The notes below the pieces were generated by a model that saw only the letters and a list, made by a program, of their open reading frames with translations, was not told the origin of the DNA and searched no databases. A DNA stretch of 64,000 nucleotides from Candidatus Gastranaerophilales bacterium (GTDB taxonomy: Bacteria; Cyanobacteriota; Vampirovibrionia; Gastranaerophilales; Gastranaerophilaceae): assembly GCA_944324315.1 (NCBI GenBank), contig CALUVW010000001.1, forward strand, positions 186,001 to 250,000, written 5' to 3'. Of the stretch, positions 1 through 8,692 are shown one piece after another. How positions within the stretch are numbered: position 1 is the stretch's first letter; each line of letters opens with the position of its first letter. The position numbers and the translations under genes were made by a program.

Positions 1-272
1 GGTCATTACCGCCTGAGGATTTAAAATCAATCGAAGAAATAATCCATTCTTATAAAACAGATTGTGTTCTGGGATTTACAAACCTAAGGGCACGCCGCTG
101 CGGACCTTCAACGGACATAGAGCTTACCATACTTTTCCCGAAAAATATGACAATAGAGAACTGCCACAACATTTGCGATGAAGTAGAAGAGTTAATCCGC
201 AAGAAGCTTGGAGCAGTAACAATCATGATACATGCCGAGCCTGAATGTGAAAATGCAGTAAAATCTAGTTAA
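1..272 (+). CDS. Cation diffusion facilitator (CDF) transporter, C-terminal fragment
   Basis: The reading frame is open from the left edge (first complete codon at base 3) to a TAA at 270-272 and encodes about 89 residues; the start lies outside the window. The peptide contains R-R-C-G-P-S-T-D-I-E-L-T-I, then H-N-I-C-D-E-V-E-E-L-I, and ends near I-H-A-E-P-E. This is the pattern of the cytoplasmic dimerisation domain (ZT_dimer) that follows the six-helix membrane domain of CDF-type Zn/Co/Fe/Mn exporters. The metal cannot be judged from this fragment. It runs tail-to-tail into the next gene, and the two stop regions overlap by 8 bp. Confidence 0.72.
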   Translation, partial: SLPPEDLKSIEEIIHSYKTDCVLGFTNLRARRCGPSTDIELTILFPKNMTIENCHNICDEVEELIRKKLGAVTIMIHAEPECENAVKSS

Positions 273-3200
273 GTGCTGTTGCATAATACTGATCCATAAA
301 GTATTTTTTGAACGTATCAGGCTGTAAATGCATTGCTGCAATATCTAAAATACCTTGTGGCATGCCTTTCATGCCGGCCTTAGATAGTAAAGTGTTAACT
401 TCATTCATAAACAATGAATTATTAATTTGTCCGTAAGGTCTTGCATTTGCTGCATATTGATAATGTTCCGCCAGTTTTTCAAGAATCTTTCGTTCAGAAG
501 CACCATTATTAATTAATTTTATAACTTCTTTAGAAGTTCTATGCATTTCCTTATAATAATATTTTGTCAAACTTTTACCGTCCGGGTATATATGATAACC
601 ACCTTCGTAATCACATGGAAGATAATCTTTAGGAATACCTTTAAGCTTAACTGTCGATGTTATATCAACCCGGTAAGGATCACCATATTGCTTAGCAACT
701 TCTTCAATCTGTTTTGCTGAATCAAGTCGTCTGTTCTGCATACGTCCTTCACTGCGAATCTGGCCTGGATTTATCGTATTACTTCCATGTCCTGCTTCTC
801 CATACCAGTAATAATTGCCACTTTTACCATGCGCAGAAATTTCATGCATTCTGTTCATTGTTTTTATGTAACTTTCAAGGTCTTTTGTATAACTTCCGGA
901 TTCTATTGCATCATTCATAAAAGCACGTGCTTCTCTTGAAGTTCTGATATATTTAGAAGGAACAGGCTTACCATTATTACCGGACACACGGCATAATTCA
1001 TCAGGATTAATATCAGGAAGTTTTTCACCTATAACAGTTCCATTGGTAGAAGTATCTCTGACAATATATCCATTATTTGTTTTTTCAATAGTTAAATGTT
1101 GCCTTGATACTTTGTCATATTTTGCATCAATTTTTATATCGCCATTTCTGCCTACTGTGATAACATCACCATTTTTCATCGCATCTAATTTTGATTTTAC
1201 ATCCGGAGCTGATAAATCTAATTCATAGCCTGACAGCTCCAATGTTTCTGTACCTTTCAAGAAAACAGGCTGATCTTTAGGCAGCTTTGTTCCAGATACC
1301 ACATTTGAAAAATCCTGAGCAGACATGTTTGCCTCTGGACGACTAGCAGATGTATTAGATGTATTAAACGTGTCCAACTTTTTATTCAATTGATCTTGCA
1401 ATATAGTTTTTTGCTCAGATTCAGGCATTTTTTCAAGCAATTGTTGAAGCTTAGCTAAATCTTCCAGAGTTTTCGCACTGCTGATACTATTGCCTATTTG
1501 TCCCATTACCATTCTTTCTTCTGATGTGGGGAGTTCATACATATTATTATCTTTGCCGTGTACATTGACTTCATTACTTATCTTGGCTTCCTTTGGAGTT
1601 TCCAATGCTTTCAACTCATCAGCTTTAATCTTACGTTTTTCCTCTAAACTTGCTAATTGCATTTCGAGTTTACTTGTATTCTTACCAAAACGTTTTGCTC
1701 CAGCTATCTGTTGCTTCAAACGTTTTATTGAACCATCAAGACCTTTTATTTCATCATTAAGCTTATCAAAATCCGTTTCAACTTCAGAAGATGTTTTTCG
1801 CTCTTTTATAACAGCATTATTTTCAATTCTATTTGCTTCAGCATAATCTATTTTGACTTGTTCTTGATGAGCATCAAGTGCAACCTGTTCTTCTGGAGTC
1901 GGGGCTTTATATGCAATTTCCTTTGCATAAGCGTCCAATTCATCAGGAGTAGGAACATCATCTAATGCCTCGTTTACGATCTTTCGCTCATTGGCATTCA
2001 AATGTTGCTGATTGATATTTCGTACAACTTCACCATCAACAATCGGATCTCTACCATTTAACTTTCCTGATTTTGGAACATCAGCATTGGTTGTTACATT
2101 TGTAGCATTTGATATTGCAACATCAGGATTTGCTGCAACGTTGGGAGCATTATTGCCAGAGCTACCTTTATGACGAACTTTATTTATAACATTTTTCAAA
2201 GCTCCAGATTCTGCAGCAAAACCAACACCTGCCATTGCTGTATTAATTAAAGTTCCCTCAACGGTAACTTCCCCTGTCTGCATATATTCAGTTCCTGCAC
2301 CGATTGCCACATCACCGGCAGCATTAATTCCTGCTCGCGTCATAGCAGATGCGACATTTGTACCTTTTACAACAGTTGCCGCAGCTTTACCAACAACACC
2401 GCCTGCTAGAACTGTAGCACCATCAATTAATGCACCTTTTGCAATCTCTGTTAATTCACCATCTTTTAAACCAACATCAGACGATACTCTATCAGATGCG
2501 TTGATAGCAAAACTTGCCGCACCCGTTGTTACTGCTGCAGTTCCTAACGCAGCTAAACCAACACCACCTGTTGCAATTCCTATAGCCACACCTGCAGCGA
2601 CAGTTGTGACACCTTTAACAACAGCCGCACCTGTTTGCTGGGATTCATTATATTTTGCAACACGTTCACCAATTGATTGTTTTGTACCAAAAGCTTTTCT
2701 GTAATTTTCGGCTGTCGGTTTCATCAAATAATCAGCTATTGCATTCTGGTTATAGTCTATTCCAAATTTTTCTTTAAATTTAGCTTTAAACGTATCATCG
2801 CCTTGCCCGGCTGCAATTTTTAATTCATTTATCGTATTTCTGTAAGCCTGCAAATCTTCACGGACTTTCGAAGCTCTGTTATCAGAACCCCATAAAATAC
2901 TTATACCGTCCGCGACATCTCCTGCCCAGCCATCTTCTGCCATTTGCTGGTCAAATGCGGCCTGTGCACTATCAAGCTGTGAGGTTAACATATTCATCGT
3001 AGCTGATTGAGCGGCTTTGCTGTCTTTTCTGATTACATCCGCAGTATTTGATTTTTGAATATAAGTGTTACTTAAAAGCCTTCCATCTGTTGACATAAAG
3101 TAAGCATTACCTTTTGCATCAACTACAAGCTGTCTGCCGTGCTGATCTTTTGCCGCGCCTGGAACCAGGGCAACCTGTTTATCGACAATATTACCGTTTT

Positions 3201-4734
3201 CGTCACGAACCTTTGCCTGAACTTTTTTACCGTTAGCAAACATTGTTGTATTCGTTACATAAACTTCTTTCAAAATTCCACCGTCATGTGACACAACAAA
3301 GTATCTTCCGCCTTGTCCTTTGCATATAGAACGTCCGTTTTCAGCATTACCTACTTTTGTAAGCTTTAGATTTTGTTGAGTTTTAGTATGGGCAACAACG
3401 GTTTCGCCCGCACCATTTCTATTTATCAGGCCAAGCTGTTTTAATCTTGCGTCCTCTAGCGCTTTTGCAGCTCTTTTTTGTTCTCTGATTTGCTGATCTC
3501 TTGCAAATTCTGCTTTTGCTTCATCTGCAGATTTTCTGCCCTGCAAAACTTTGTCATCTGCATTCAATTCTCCCGGAATTTTTATTTCCGAACCGACATC
3601 AAAATATGATTTACCTTTTAATATATCTTTATTCAATTCGCGGATTTGCTGTTCGCTACAATTAAATTTCTTTGCAAGATCAGAAATACTTTCACCGTTT
3701 TGAACAATAATACCTTTTGTATTGCCTTCTCCGTCATATTCCAAAACGTATTGTTTTCCGTCTTTAATAACACATTGTTCAAGTTTCTTGTTTTCTGAAT
3801 TGTATACAGTAGCAGTTTTATTATCACCTTGAGTAATAAGTTCCTGTATTGTGCTATCATCTTTATAAAGACGTTCTGTCTTCTTATCACCTTCAGTTAT
3901 CACTTCTGAAAGTAATTTACCGTCTTTTATTTGTTGAATAGTATTTTTGCCCGGCTCTGTTATATCTGCAACTACAGTTCCGTCTTCATTATATGTATAT
4001 GCGGTTGTTCTTTTAATGTCGTTTCCGAGGTCTTCAACTTTTTGCATCAATACTGGTTGTCCATCAATATATTTATATTGAGATTCAATAGTACCTTCTT
4101 TAATAACCTGCGATGCTTCTTTACCGTCCTGATAAGTTATTACGGCAGTCTTTGTTCCGTTATTAGTTACAACTGTTTTTACAGCCGGCTGACCGTCTTG
4201 AAAATCAGTTGTTTCGGTATCACCATTTTCCTGAACAAGCGCTTCTTTTGTAAGCTGTTTATTTTCATCAAAAAATCTCGTTGTAACATTATTATTCTGA
4301 TCGGTTGAGATAACTTGTGAAGTTTTATCGGGATTAATTGTTTCTTGTGAACCATCATTATAAGTAATTAGAATAGTTTTTTCACCGTTTTGTTCAAAAA
4401 CTTTCGATTCTTTAATATTTTCACTGCCCTGAGAAAGTTGATTTACAAAATTAAAAAGCTCTTTTTTATCTATATCTTTTAAATTCTCTTGTTTCAAAAA
4501 TTGTTTTGCTTCGCGCTTAGTAAGCTTGTCATTACCTGCAACATCTTGCAGTTTCTGTGTAAATTGCTGCATTTCATTTGCGTCTAATACGCCGTTTTTA
4601 TCAATATCAACAGTATCAAATATAGACTTCTGTGATTCTGTCTTAAGCTGTTCTCGTTTAATACCGCCTTTTAACTTGTCGGTAAAAACTATACCAAAAA
4701 TTTTTGAACCCTTACCGAGTTGAATTTCAGACAT
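265..4734 (-). CDS. Giant multidomain protein: EF-hand, LysM, FHA, Fic-like C-terminus
   Basis: This 1489-residue protein starts at an ATG with AAGGAA 7 nt upstream. In order: an EF-hand loop (D-I-D-K-N-G-V-L-D-A-N-E, residues 43-54); several divergent repeats of about 25 residues rich in D-G and Y (110-340); a LysM domain (341-388) expected to bind peptidoglycan or glycans; a Gly/Ala-rich hydrophobic stretch (702-850); a linker module (903-980) shared with the protein at 55796-56482; a coiled coil (985-1046); an FHA phosphopeptide-binding domain (about 1165-1245, with VGRNG, SRQH and TNGT); and a C-terminal domain (1265-1489). The last part resembles a Fic/AvrB fold, but the usual HPFxxGNGR is replaced by ARPYGQINNS, so activity is doubtful. 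No signal peptide is obvious. The mosaic suggests a secreted or surface effector. Its promoter module is duplicated at 23.6 kb. Confidence 0.75.
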   Translation of the reverse strand: MSEIQLGKGSKIFGIVFTDKLKGGIKREQLKTESQKSIFDTVDIDKNGVLDANEMQQFTQKLQDVAGNDKLTKREAKQFLKQENLKDIDKKELFNFVNQLSQGSENIKESKVFEQNGEKTILITYNDGSQETINPDKTSQVISTDQNNNVTTRFFDENKQLTKEALVQENGDTETTDFQDGQPAVKTVVTNNGTKTAVITYQDGKEASQVIKEGTIESQYKYIDGQPVLMQKVEDLGNDIKRTTAYTYNEDGTVVADITEPGKNTIQQIKDGKLLSEVITEGDKKTERLYKDDSTIQELITQGDNKTATVYNSENKKLEQCVIKDGKQYVLEYDGEGNTKGIIVQNGESISDLAKKFNCSEQQIRELNKDILKGKSYFDVGSEIKIPGELNADDKVLQGRKSADEAKAEFARDQQIREQKRAAKALEDARLKQLGLINRNGAGETVVAHTKTQQNLKLTKVGNAENGRSICKGQGGRYFVVSHDGGILKEVYVTNTTMFANGKKVQAKVRDENGNIVDKQVALVPGAAKDQHGRQLVVDAKGNAYFMSTDGRLLSNTYIQKSNTADVIRKDSKAAQSATMNMLTSQLDSAQAAFDQQMAEDGWAGDVADGISILWGSDNRASKVREDLQAYRNTINELKIAAGQGDDTFKAKFKEKFGIDYNQNAIADYLMKPTAENYRKAFGTKQSIGERVAKYNESQQTGAAVVKGVTTVAAGVAIGIATGGVGLAALGTAAVTTGAASFAINASDRVSSDVGLKDGELTEIAKGALIDGATVLAGGVVGKAAATVVKGTNVASAMTRAGINAAGDVAIGAGTEYMQTGEVTVEGTLINTAMAGVGFAAESGALKNVINKVRHKGSSGNNAPNVAANPDVAISNATNVTTNADVPKSGKLNGRDPIVDGEVVRNINQQHLNANERKIVNEALDDVPTPDELDAYAKEIAYKAPTPEEQVALDAHQEQVKIDYAEANRIENNAVIKERKTSSEVETDFDKLNDEIKGLDGSIKRLKQQIAGAKRFGKNTSKLEMQLASLEEKRKIKADELKALETPKEAKISNEVNVHGKDNNMYELPTSEERMVMGQIGNSISSAKTLEDLAKLQQLLEKMPESEQKTILQDQLNKKLDTFNTSNTSASRPEANMSAQDFSNVVSGTKLPKDQPVFLKGTETLELSGYELDLSAPDVKSKLDAMKNGDVITVGRNGDIKIDAKYDKVSRQHLTIEKTNNGYIVRDTSTNGTVIGEKLPDINPDELCRVSGNNGKPVPSKYIRTSREARAFMNDAIESGSYTKDLESYIKTMNRMHEISAHGKSGNYYWYGEAGHGSNTINPGQIRSEGRMQNRRLDSAKQIEEVAKQYGDPYRVDITSTVKLKGIPKDYLPCDYEGGYHIYPDGKSLTKYYYKEMHRTSKEVIKLINNGASERKILEKLAEHYQYAANARPYGQINNSLFMNEVNTLLSKAGMKGMPQGILDIAAMHLQPDTFKKYFMDQYYATALN

Positions 4735-4812
4735 TGCTCATTCCTTTTTTAATGCTCTATACAAATGAGCTACGGAAAAGATCCAAAAAACTTTATATGA
4801 CTACTCTCCCTC

Positions 4813-4893
4813 CTATCCTATCCTATCCTATCCTATGAGAATTATATCAAGGGTTTCAGGCTTTTTTAAATTTATATTTACATTTCGTTACAT
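4813..4893 (-). promoter_or_regulatory. Promoter module with five tandem ATAGG repeats (copy 1)
   Basis: Read on the minus strand, the module has ATGTAACGAAATGTAAA (4893-4877), an AT stretch, GCCTGAAAC, the -10 hexamer TATAAT (4847-4842), then CATAGG and five tandem copies of ATAGG (4837-4813), which begin about where transcription should start. The same elements in the same order and spacing occur at 23627-23704 with four copies. No TTGACA-like -35 is present, so activator dependence through the GTAAC/GTAAA half-sites is plausible. The leader from the repeats to the start codon is about 80 nt. Confidence 0.7.
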
Positions 4894-4972
4894 ATAAATT
4901 TTTTCATCACATGTATTAAGTATTGTTACGTTATTCTTTAAAAAAAAATGTTTTTTAAGTATGCTGGGTGTG

Positions 4973-4986
4973 TGTGCATTTGCACA
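4973..4986. promoter_or_regulatory. Palindrome abutting the -10 of the phosphate-uptake operon
   Basis: TGTGCATTTGCACA is a perfect 6-bp inverted repeat with a 2-bp spacer. It directly precedes the AT-rich ATTATAAATATATAAG that holds the probable -10 of the gene at 5013. The placement suits a repressor operator; no regulator can be named from sequence. Confidence 0.4.
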
Positions 4987-5012
4987 TTATAAATATATAA
5001 GAAAGGGAAAAT

Positions 5013-5654
5013 ATGCCTAAGTTTAATTTGATGTCATATATTATGCCGCCTGAGGATAAGATGTTTTTTACATATTTTCAGGACAGCGCGGAAATTTGCC
5101 AGAAAACAGCAAGACTTTATGACAAAATTATGCATGACCATTTGAATGATGAATTTAAAGAAAAAGCGCTTAAATATAAGAAAAAAAGTAAACTATCATA
5201 TAAAGCCGTTTTAAAACAATTAAACAAAAGTTTTATAACGCCAATTGAAAGAGAGGATATTCAAACAATTGCCGTTCAATTAAATAAAATTACGAAAAAA
5301 ATCGTAAAAGCCTGTTTAAATTTGGAAGTGTACAGATTAAATGACTACACTGACGAGATGAAAGAACAGGCTTTAACTTTGGTTCAAGCAACAGATAAAC
5401 TGGCTGAAATTATAAAATTATTCAAAAAAGTGTCAGATGTAGAAAAAATTACCAAACTTAATATTGAGATGAAAGAAATTGAATCTCACGGTGATGAAAT
5501 CCACCGTCGTGCAATGGGCAATCTTTTTTCAGGAAAATATGAAGCTCTTGATGTTATCAAATTGAGAGATATGTATAAAGAGATTGAAAATGCGTTTGAC
5601 GCCTGTTTTTATGTAACAGACACAATATTAAACGTAGTTTTGAAACAGTCTTAG
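5013..5654 (+). CDS. DUF47/PhoU-like phosphate transport accessory protein
   Basis: The 213-residue, almost entirely helical protein belongs by pattern to the DUF47 (TIGR00153) PhoU-related family: a conserved Y/F-x-D-S-A-E start and, near the C-terminus, I-E-S-H-G-D-E-I-H followed by L-R-D-M-Y-K-E-I-E-N-A-F-D. Such proteins bind metal clusters and modulate the PiT phosphate permease, and the PiT gene follows after 12 bp in the same direction, so the two should be one operon. The start is an ATG behind AAGAAAGGG. Length is normal for the family (about 205-215). Confidence 0.88.
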   Translation: MPKFNLMSYIMPPEDKMFFTYFQDSAEICQKTARLYDKIMHDHLNDEFKEKALKYKKKSKLSYKAVLKQLNKSFITPIEREDIQTIAVQLNKITKKIVKACLNLEVYRLNDYTDEMKEQALTLVQATDKLAEIIKLFKKVSDVEKITKLNIEMKEIESHGDEIHRRAMGNLFSGKYEALDVIKLRDMYKEIENAFDACFYVTDTILNVVLKQS

Positions 5655-5666
5655 GAATTTAAGAAT

Positions 5667-6683
5667 ATGACTATAACAATTTTACTTCTAATAGCTGTTG
5701 TTCTTGTAGCTCTGGCATTTGAATTTATTAACGGGTTTCATGATTGCGCAAACGCTATTGCAACAGTAGTTTCAACAAAAGTTTTGTCGCCTAAACAGGC
5801 GGTACTATTTGGGGCAAGCCTTGAGTTTGTCGGAGCATTAACAGGCACACACGTTGCAAAAACAATAGGATCAGGAATTGTAAACGCTGATATGATTACT
5901 TTAACCGTAATTTTCTGTGCACTTCTGGCAGCGGTTATATGGAATTTATTTACGTGGTGGCTCGGACTGCCTTCAAGTTCATCACATGCTCTAATCGGCG
6001 GGCTTCTCGGTGCTGCGATTGTTAAAGCAGGTTTTGATGTTGTGCATTTTCATACACTTATCGACAAAGTTATAATCCCGATGTTTACATCACCTGTTCT
6101 CGGATTTTGCGTTGGCTTCACATTGATGCTTTTGATTGCGTGGGTGATTCTTATTCTGCGCGAAAGCCCCCAGACAGTTAATAAACAGTTCAGAAAACTG
6201 CAGCTTATTTCATCAGGTCTAATGGCACTAAGCCACGGCTCAAATGACGCCCAAAAAACAATGGGGATAATAACACTGGCACTTCTGGCAGGAGGTGTAT
6301 TACATAAACACCCTACAGGAGATTTCGAAATTCCTCTTTACGTAATAATTGCCTGTGCACTTACCATGGCAGCCGGAACAATGAACGGCGGATGGAAAAT
6401 TATCAAAACCATGGGACATAAAATTATCAAACTTAAACCAATTCACGGCTTTGCAGCAGAAACATCTGCAGCAGGTTTAATTTTAACCGCATCACATTTT
6501 GGTATTCCGTTGAGTACAACTCACGTTATATCAACGGCAATTATGGGTGTCGGTTCAACATTCCATGCGCATGCCGTAAAATGGAGAATAGTCGGCAATA
6601 TTGTAATTGCCTGGGTTTTGACAATTCCTGCCTGTATGATTATTTCATCAATAATTTATTATTTAATTTATAAAATATTCTAA
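5667..6683 (+). CDS. pit: PiT-family inorganic phosphate transporter
   Basis: This integral membrane protein of 338 residues shows both internal PiT signature repeats: G-F-H-D-C-A-N-A-I-A-T near residue 24 and S-H-G-S-N-D-A-Q-K-T-M-G near residue 190. About ten hydrophobic segments are present, and length matches compact bacterial PiT proteins. PiT carriers import phosphate, usually as a neutral metal-phosphate complex driven by a cation gradient. The accessory gene just upstream completes the usual pair. A long hairpin follows the stop codon and may end transcription or control the next gene. Confidence 0.93.
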   Translation: MTITILLLIAVVLVALAFEFINGFHDCANAIATVVSTKVLSPKQAVLFGASLEFVGALTGTHVAKTIGSGIVNADMITLTVIFCALLAAVIWNLFTWWLGLPSSSSHALIGGLLGAAIVKAGFDVVHFHTLIDKVIIPMFTSPVLGFCVGFTLMLLIAWVILILRESPQTVNKQFRKLQLISSGLMALSHGSNDAQKTMGIITLALLAGGVLHKHPTGDFEIPLYVIIACALTMAAGTMNGGWKIIKTMGHKIIKLKPIHGFAAETSAAGLILTASHFGIPLSTTHVISTAIMGVGSTFHAHAVKWRIVGNIVIAWVLTIPACMIISSIIYYLIYKIF

Positions 6684-6685
6684 TT

Positions 6686-6756
6686 AAAATTTTCTCCTTT
6701 TTACTAATGTAGAAATTCAATATACATGTTTCCATTGTAAAAAAGGAGGAAATTTT
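6686..6756 (+). promoter_or_regulatory. Long hairpin sequestering the Shine-Dalgarno of the DJ-1 gene
   Basis: The arm at 6686-6704 (AAAATTTTCTCCTTTTTAC) is complementary to 6737-6756, which contains the ribosome-binding site AAGGAGG of the gene starting at 6759. The stem is about 19 bp with one bulged A and one G-U pair. The 32-nt loop can pair further (AATG..GAAA with TTTC..CATT). In RNA the start region would be masked. The right arm runs into TTTTTT, so the same structure may also terminate transcripts from the phosphate operon. A thermosensor or trans-acting riboregulator is possible. Confidence 0.6.
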
Positions 6757-6758
6757 TT

Positions 6759-7484
6759 ATGGATAAAAATAACAATGAAGAAATTTTTGAGGCAGAAGTC
6801 TGCGAAATATGCAAAGTTGAAAAATCAAGAAAAATTCTAATGGTAGTAACTCAAGCAGATCATTTCGATGCAAACCACAAAACAGGTTTGTGGTTTGAAG
6901 AATTTGCTGTTCCTTATCTTGCTTTTATTGAACAAGGATATGAAATTACTGTTGCAAGCCCAAATGGCGGAGAAGCACCGCTTGATCCCGCAAGCGAAAA
7001 CCTGCTTGAAGATATCAAGTGGCACAAAGCAAAAGAAGCACTCGGTGATACAGAACAACTAAATACAATTGATTTTACATCTTATGACGCACTTGTTCTC
7101 CCAGGCGGGCACGGGCCTATGATTGATTTATACAAAAATGAAACTCTCGGACAGATTATAAACGATTTTGAAGACAGAAAAAAACTTATTGCAGCCATCT
7201 GCCATGGCCCCGCAGGACTTCTTGCGGCTAAAAAACAAGGAATACCTTTCGTAAACGGGAAAAAACTAACCAGTTTTACTAACGATGAAGAATATTATTA
7301 CAGAAAAGAAAATTTAACACCTTTTTTCCTTGAAGACGCCCTAAAAGATGCGGGAGCGGAATTTGTACAAGGAAAAGTCGGAGAAATAAATATTATTGAA
7401 GATAAAAATCTAATAACCGGACAAAATTTTCAATCAAGCAAAGCATTTGCACATGCTGTTATAAATTGGTTAGACCGCAATTAG
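6759..7484 (+). CDS. DJ-1/PfpI superfamily protein, Hsp31-like (probable glyoxalase III or deglycase)
   Basis: The 241-residue protein carries the class-I-amidotransferase-like nucleophile elbow A-I-C-H-G-P-A-G with catalytic Cys and neighbouring His, the D-A-L-V-L-P-G-G-H-G-P element before it, and a conserved Glu in G-L-W-F-E-E near the N-terminus. This layout is typical of Hsp31/YajL-type members that detoxify methylglyoxal or act as stress chaperones. An N-terminal leader of about 25 residues holds two Cys (C-E-I-C). An HxlR regulator follows in the same direction, a common partner in aldehyde or redox stress responses. The strong AAGGAGG site lies inside a hairpin. Confidence 0.87.
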   Translation: MDKNNNEEIFEAEVCEICKVEKSRKILMVVTQADHFDANHKTGLWFEEFAVPYLAFIEQGYEITVASPNGGEAPLDPASENLLEDIKWHKAKEALGDTEQLNTIDFTSYDALVLPGGHGPMIDLYKNETLGQIINDFEDRKKLIAAICHGPAGLLAAKKQGIPFVNGKKLTSFTNDEEYYYRKENLTPFFLEDALKDAGAEFVQGKVGEINIIEDKNLITGQNFQSSKAFAHAVINWLDRN

Positions 7485-7496
7485 CGGTCTTTTTTT
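7472..7496 (+). terminator. Rho-independent terminator overlapping the stop codon
   Basis: The stem AGACCGC/GCGGTCT (7472-7478 and 7484-7490) with a 5-nt loop is followed by a run of T. The left arm and loop contain the last codons and the TAG stop of the DJ-1 gene, so terminator and coding sequence overlap. Confidence 0.85.
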
Positions 7497-7565
7497 GACT
7501 TTATTAATAAAACCTGCTAGTATTAATTTGTTATTTAATTACTCAAAGATACTAAAGGAGAATTA

Positions 7566-7907
7566 ATGGAATTAAAAGACCTTCCAAAATGTCCGGTTGA
7601 AACTACTCTTAAACTAATAGGCGAAAAATGGAAAATTCTTATTATTCGGGATTTACTCAACGGAACCAAGCGTTTTGGAGAATTAAAAAAAGCCTGCAGC
7701 GGAATATCACAAAAAGTTTTAACAACAAATTTACGTGCAATGGAAGATGACGGACTGGTAAAAAGAGAAGTTTTTCCGCAAATTCCTCCACGGGTTGAAT
7801 ATACTCTGACAGATGTCGGATACAGCCTTGCCCCCGTGTTAAACGCTATGGCAAGCTGGGGAACAGATTACAAAACTTTTTTGGAACTTTTACAAAAAAG
7901 AAGATAA
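7566..7907 (+). CDS. HxlR-family winged-helix transcriptional regulator
   Basis: The 113-residue protein opens with C-P-V-E-T-T-L-K-L-I-G-E-K-W-K, the family hallmark with a conserved Cys near residue 10. The winged helix follows (F-G-E-L-K-K-A-C-S-G-I-S-Q-K-V-L-T), then the wing with Y-T-L-T-D-V-G. Characterised HxlR/YodB/QorR regulators sense formaldehyde, quinones or disulfide stress through that Cys. The location after a DJ-1 detoxification gene suggests local control. The start codon follows AAAGGAG. Confidence 0.92.
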   Translation: MELKDLPKCPVETTLKLIGEKWKILIIRDLLNGTKRFGELKKACSGISQKVLTTNLRAMEDDGLVKREVFPQIPPRVEYTLTDVGYSLAPVLNAMASWGTDYKTFLELLQKRR

Positions 7908-8026
7908 TATATCATTATAATCTGCCTTGTCGGGTAATATTAGAGGTATTTTAATTGTGTATAATACTTTACATAAAATAGCAAAAATTATTTTATCATG
8001 TATTATATATGTAGGAGAAATTCAGA

Positions 8027-8692
8027 ATGAAATTATTAACTGCAATTCAACAGGCTCTTCCTGCAAATTCAAGGAAAAATTTATCAGATAACGTGCATCT
8101 TAAAGTGCTTTATTCAAATATGTTGCCTGAAACACGAGAAGAAGTGGTCTACCGTAAAAACGGCAGATCTGTTGACAGAGTTATTGAATTTGATATTCAA
8201 ACAGGAGTAAAAGTTAAAACAACTCATTATGACTATTTTAACGACAAAAAAATACGTTCTGTTGATGAATACGACCGTAAAACAGGGAAAAAAATTCGTA
8301 CTGTAAATTATGTTCTCTACAAATCCGTTGACGAATATGACGCTGAAACAGGAAAAAAACTAAGAACAATCAATTTTAACGTTAAAGATGAAACAAAAAT
8401 TTCTTCTATACAGGAATACGATTTGGATACAGGAAAAATCGTGACCATTTCAATATACAAACGTGACGGTAAAACTGTAAGTATTATCAAAAGAATTGAT
8501 CCTGTAACTGAAAAAGTCACAAGCTGGATTAATAATAAAAATACGGGTTATAAACCTGTTGAACCTGTCAAAATAATGACAAGATGCTATGATAATATAA
8601 AAATTGCCGATAATAAAGATAAAGAAGATATTGCTAAATTAATTGACAACTTATATTGTAACAATCTCAAATTCGAAAATATTGAAGCGTAG
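8027..8692 (+). CDS. Repeat protein with DUF2963-like E-Y-D-x-x-T-G-K units
   Basis: The 221-residue protein has at least five tandem units of about 22-30 residues of the form I-x-E-Y-D-x-x-T-G-K-K-I-R-T-x-x-Y (roughly residues 50-165). The pattern resembles DUF2963, described mainly in phytoplasma and mycoplasma-related proteins, and more loosely MORN/YD-type beta repeats. No signal peptide or membrane helix is visible; the C-terminal 50 residues are non-repetitive. The start ATG follows TAGGAGAA. A function cannot be assigned; a binding or scaffold role is the usual inference for such repeats. Confidence 0.65.
   Translation: MKLLTAIQQALPANSRKNLSDNVHLKVLYSNMLPETREEVVYRKNGRSVDRVIEFDIQTGVKVKTTHYDYFNDKKIRSVDEYDRKTGKKIRTVNYVLYKSVDEYDAETGKKLRTINFNVKDETKISSIQEYDLDTGKIVTISIYKRDGKTVSIIKRIDPVTEKVTSWINNKNTGYKPVEPVKIMTRCYDNIKIADNKDKEDIAKLIDNLYCNNLKFENIEA

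Noticed and set aside
4813-4837. CCTAT repeats as CRISPR or minisatellite array
   Set aside because: Units are 5 bp without spacers; they form part of a promoter module shared with 23.7 kb.
6686-6756. Hairpin as a metabolite riboswitch
   Set aside because: It is a simple long stem without a conserved aptamer core that I recognise.
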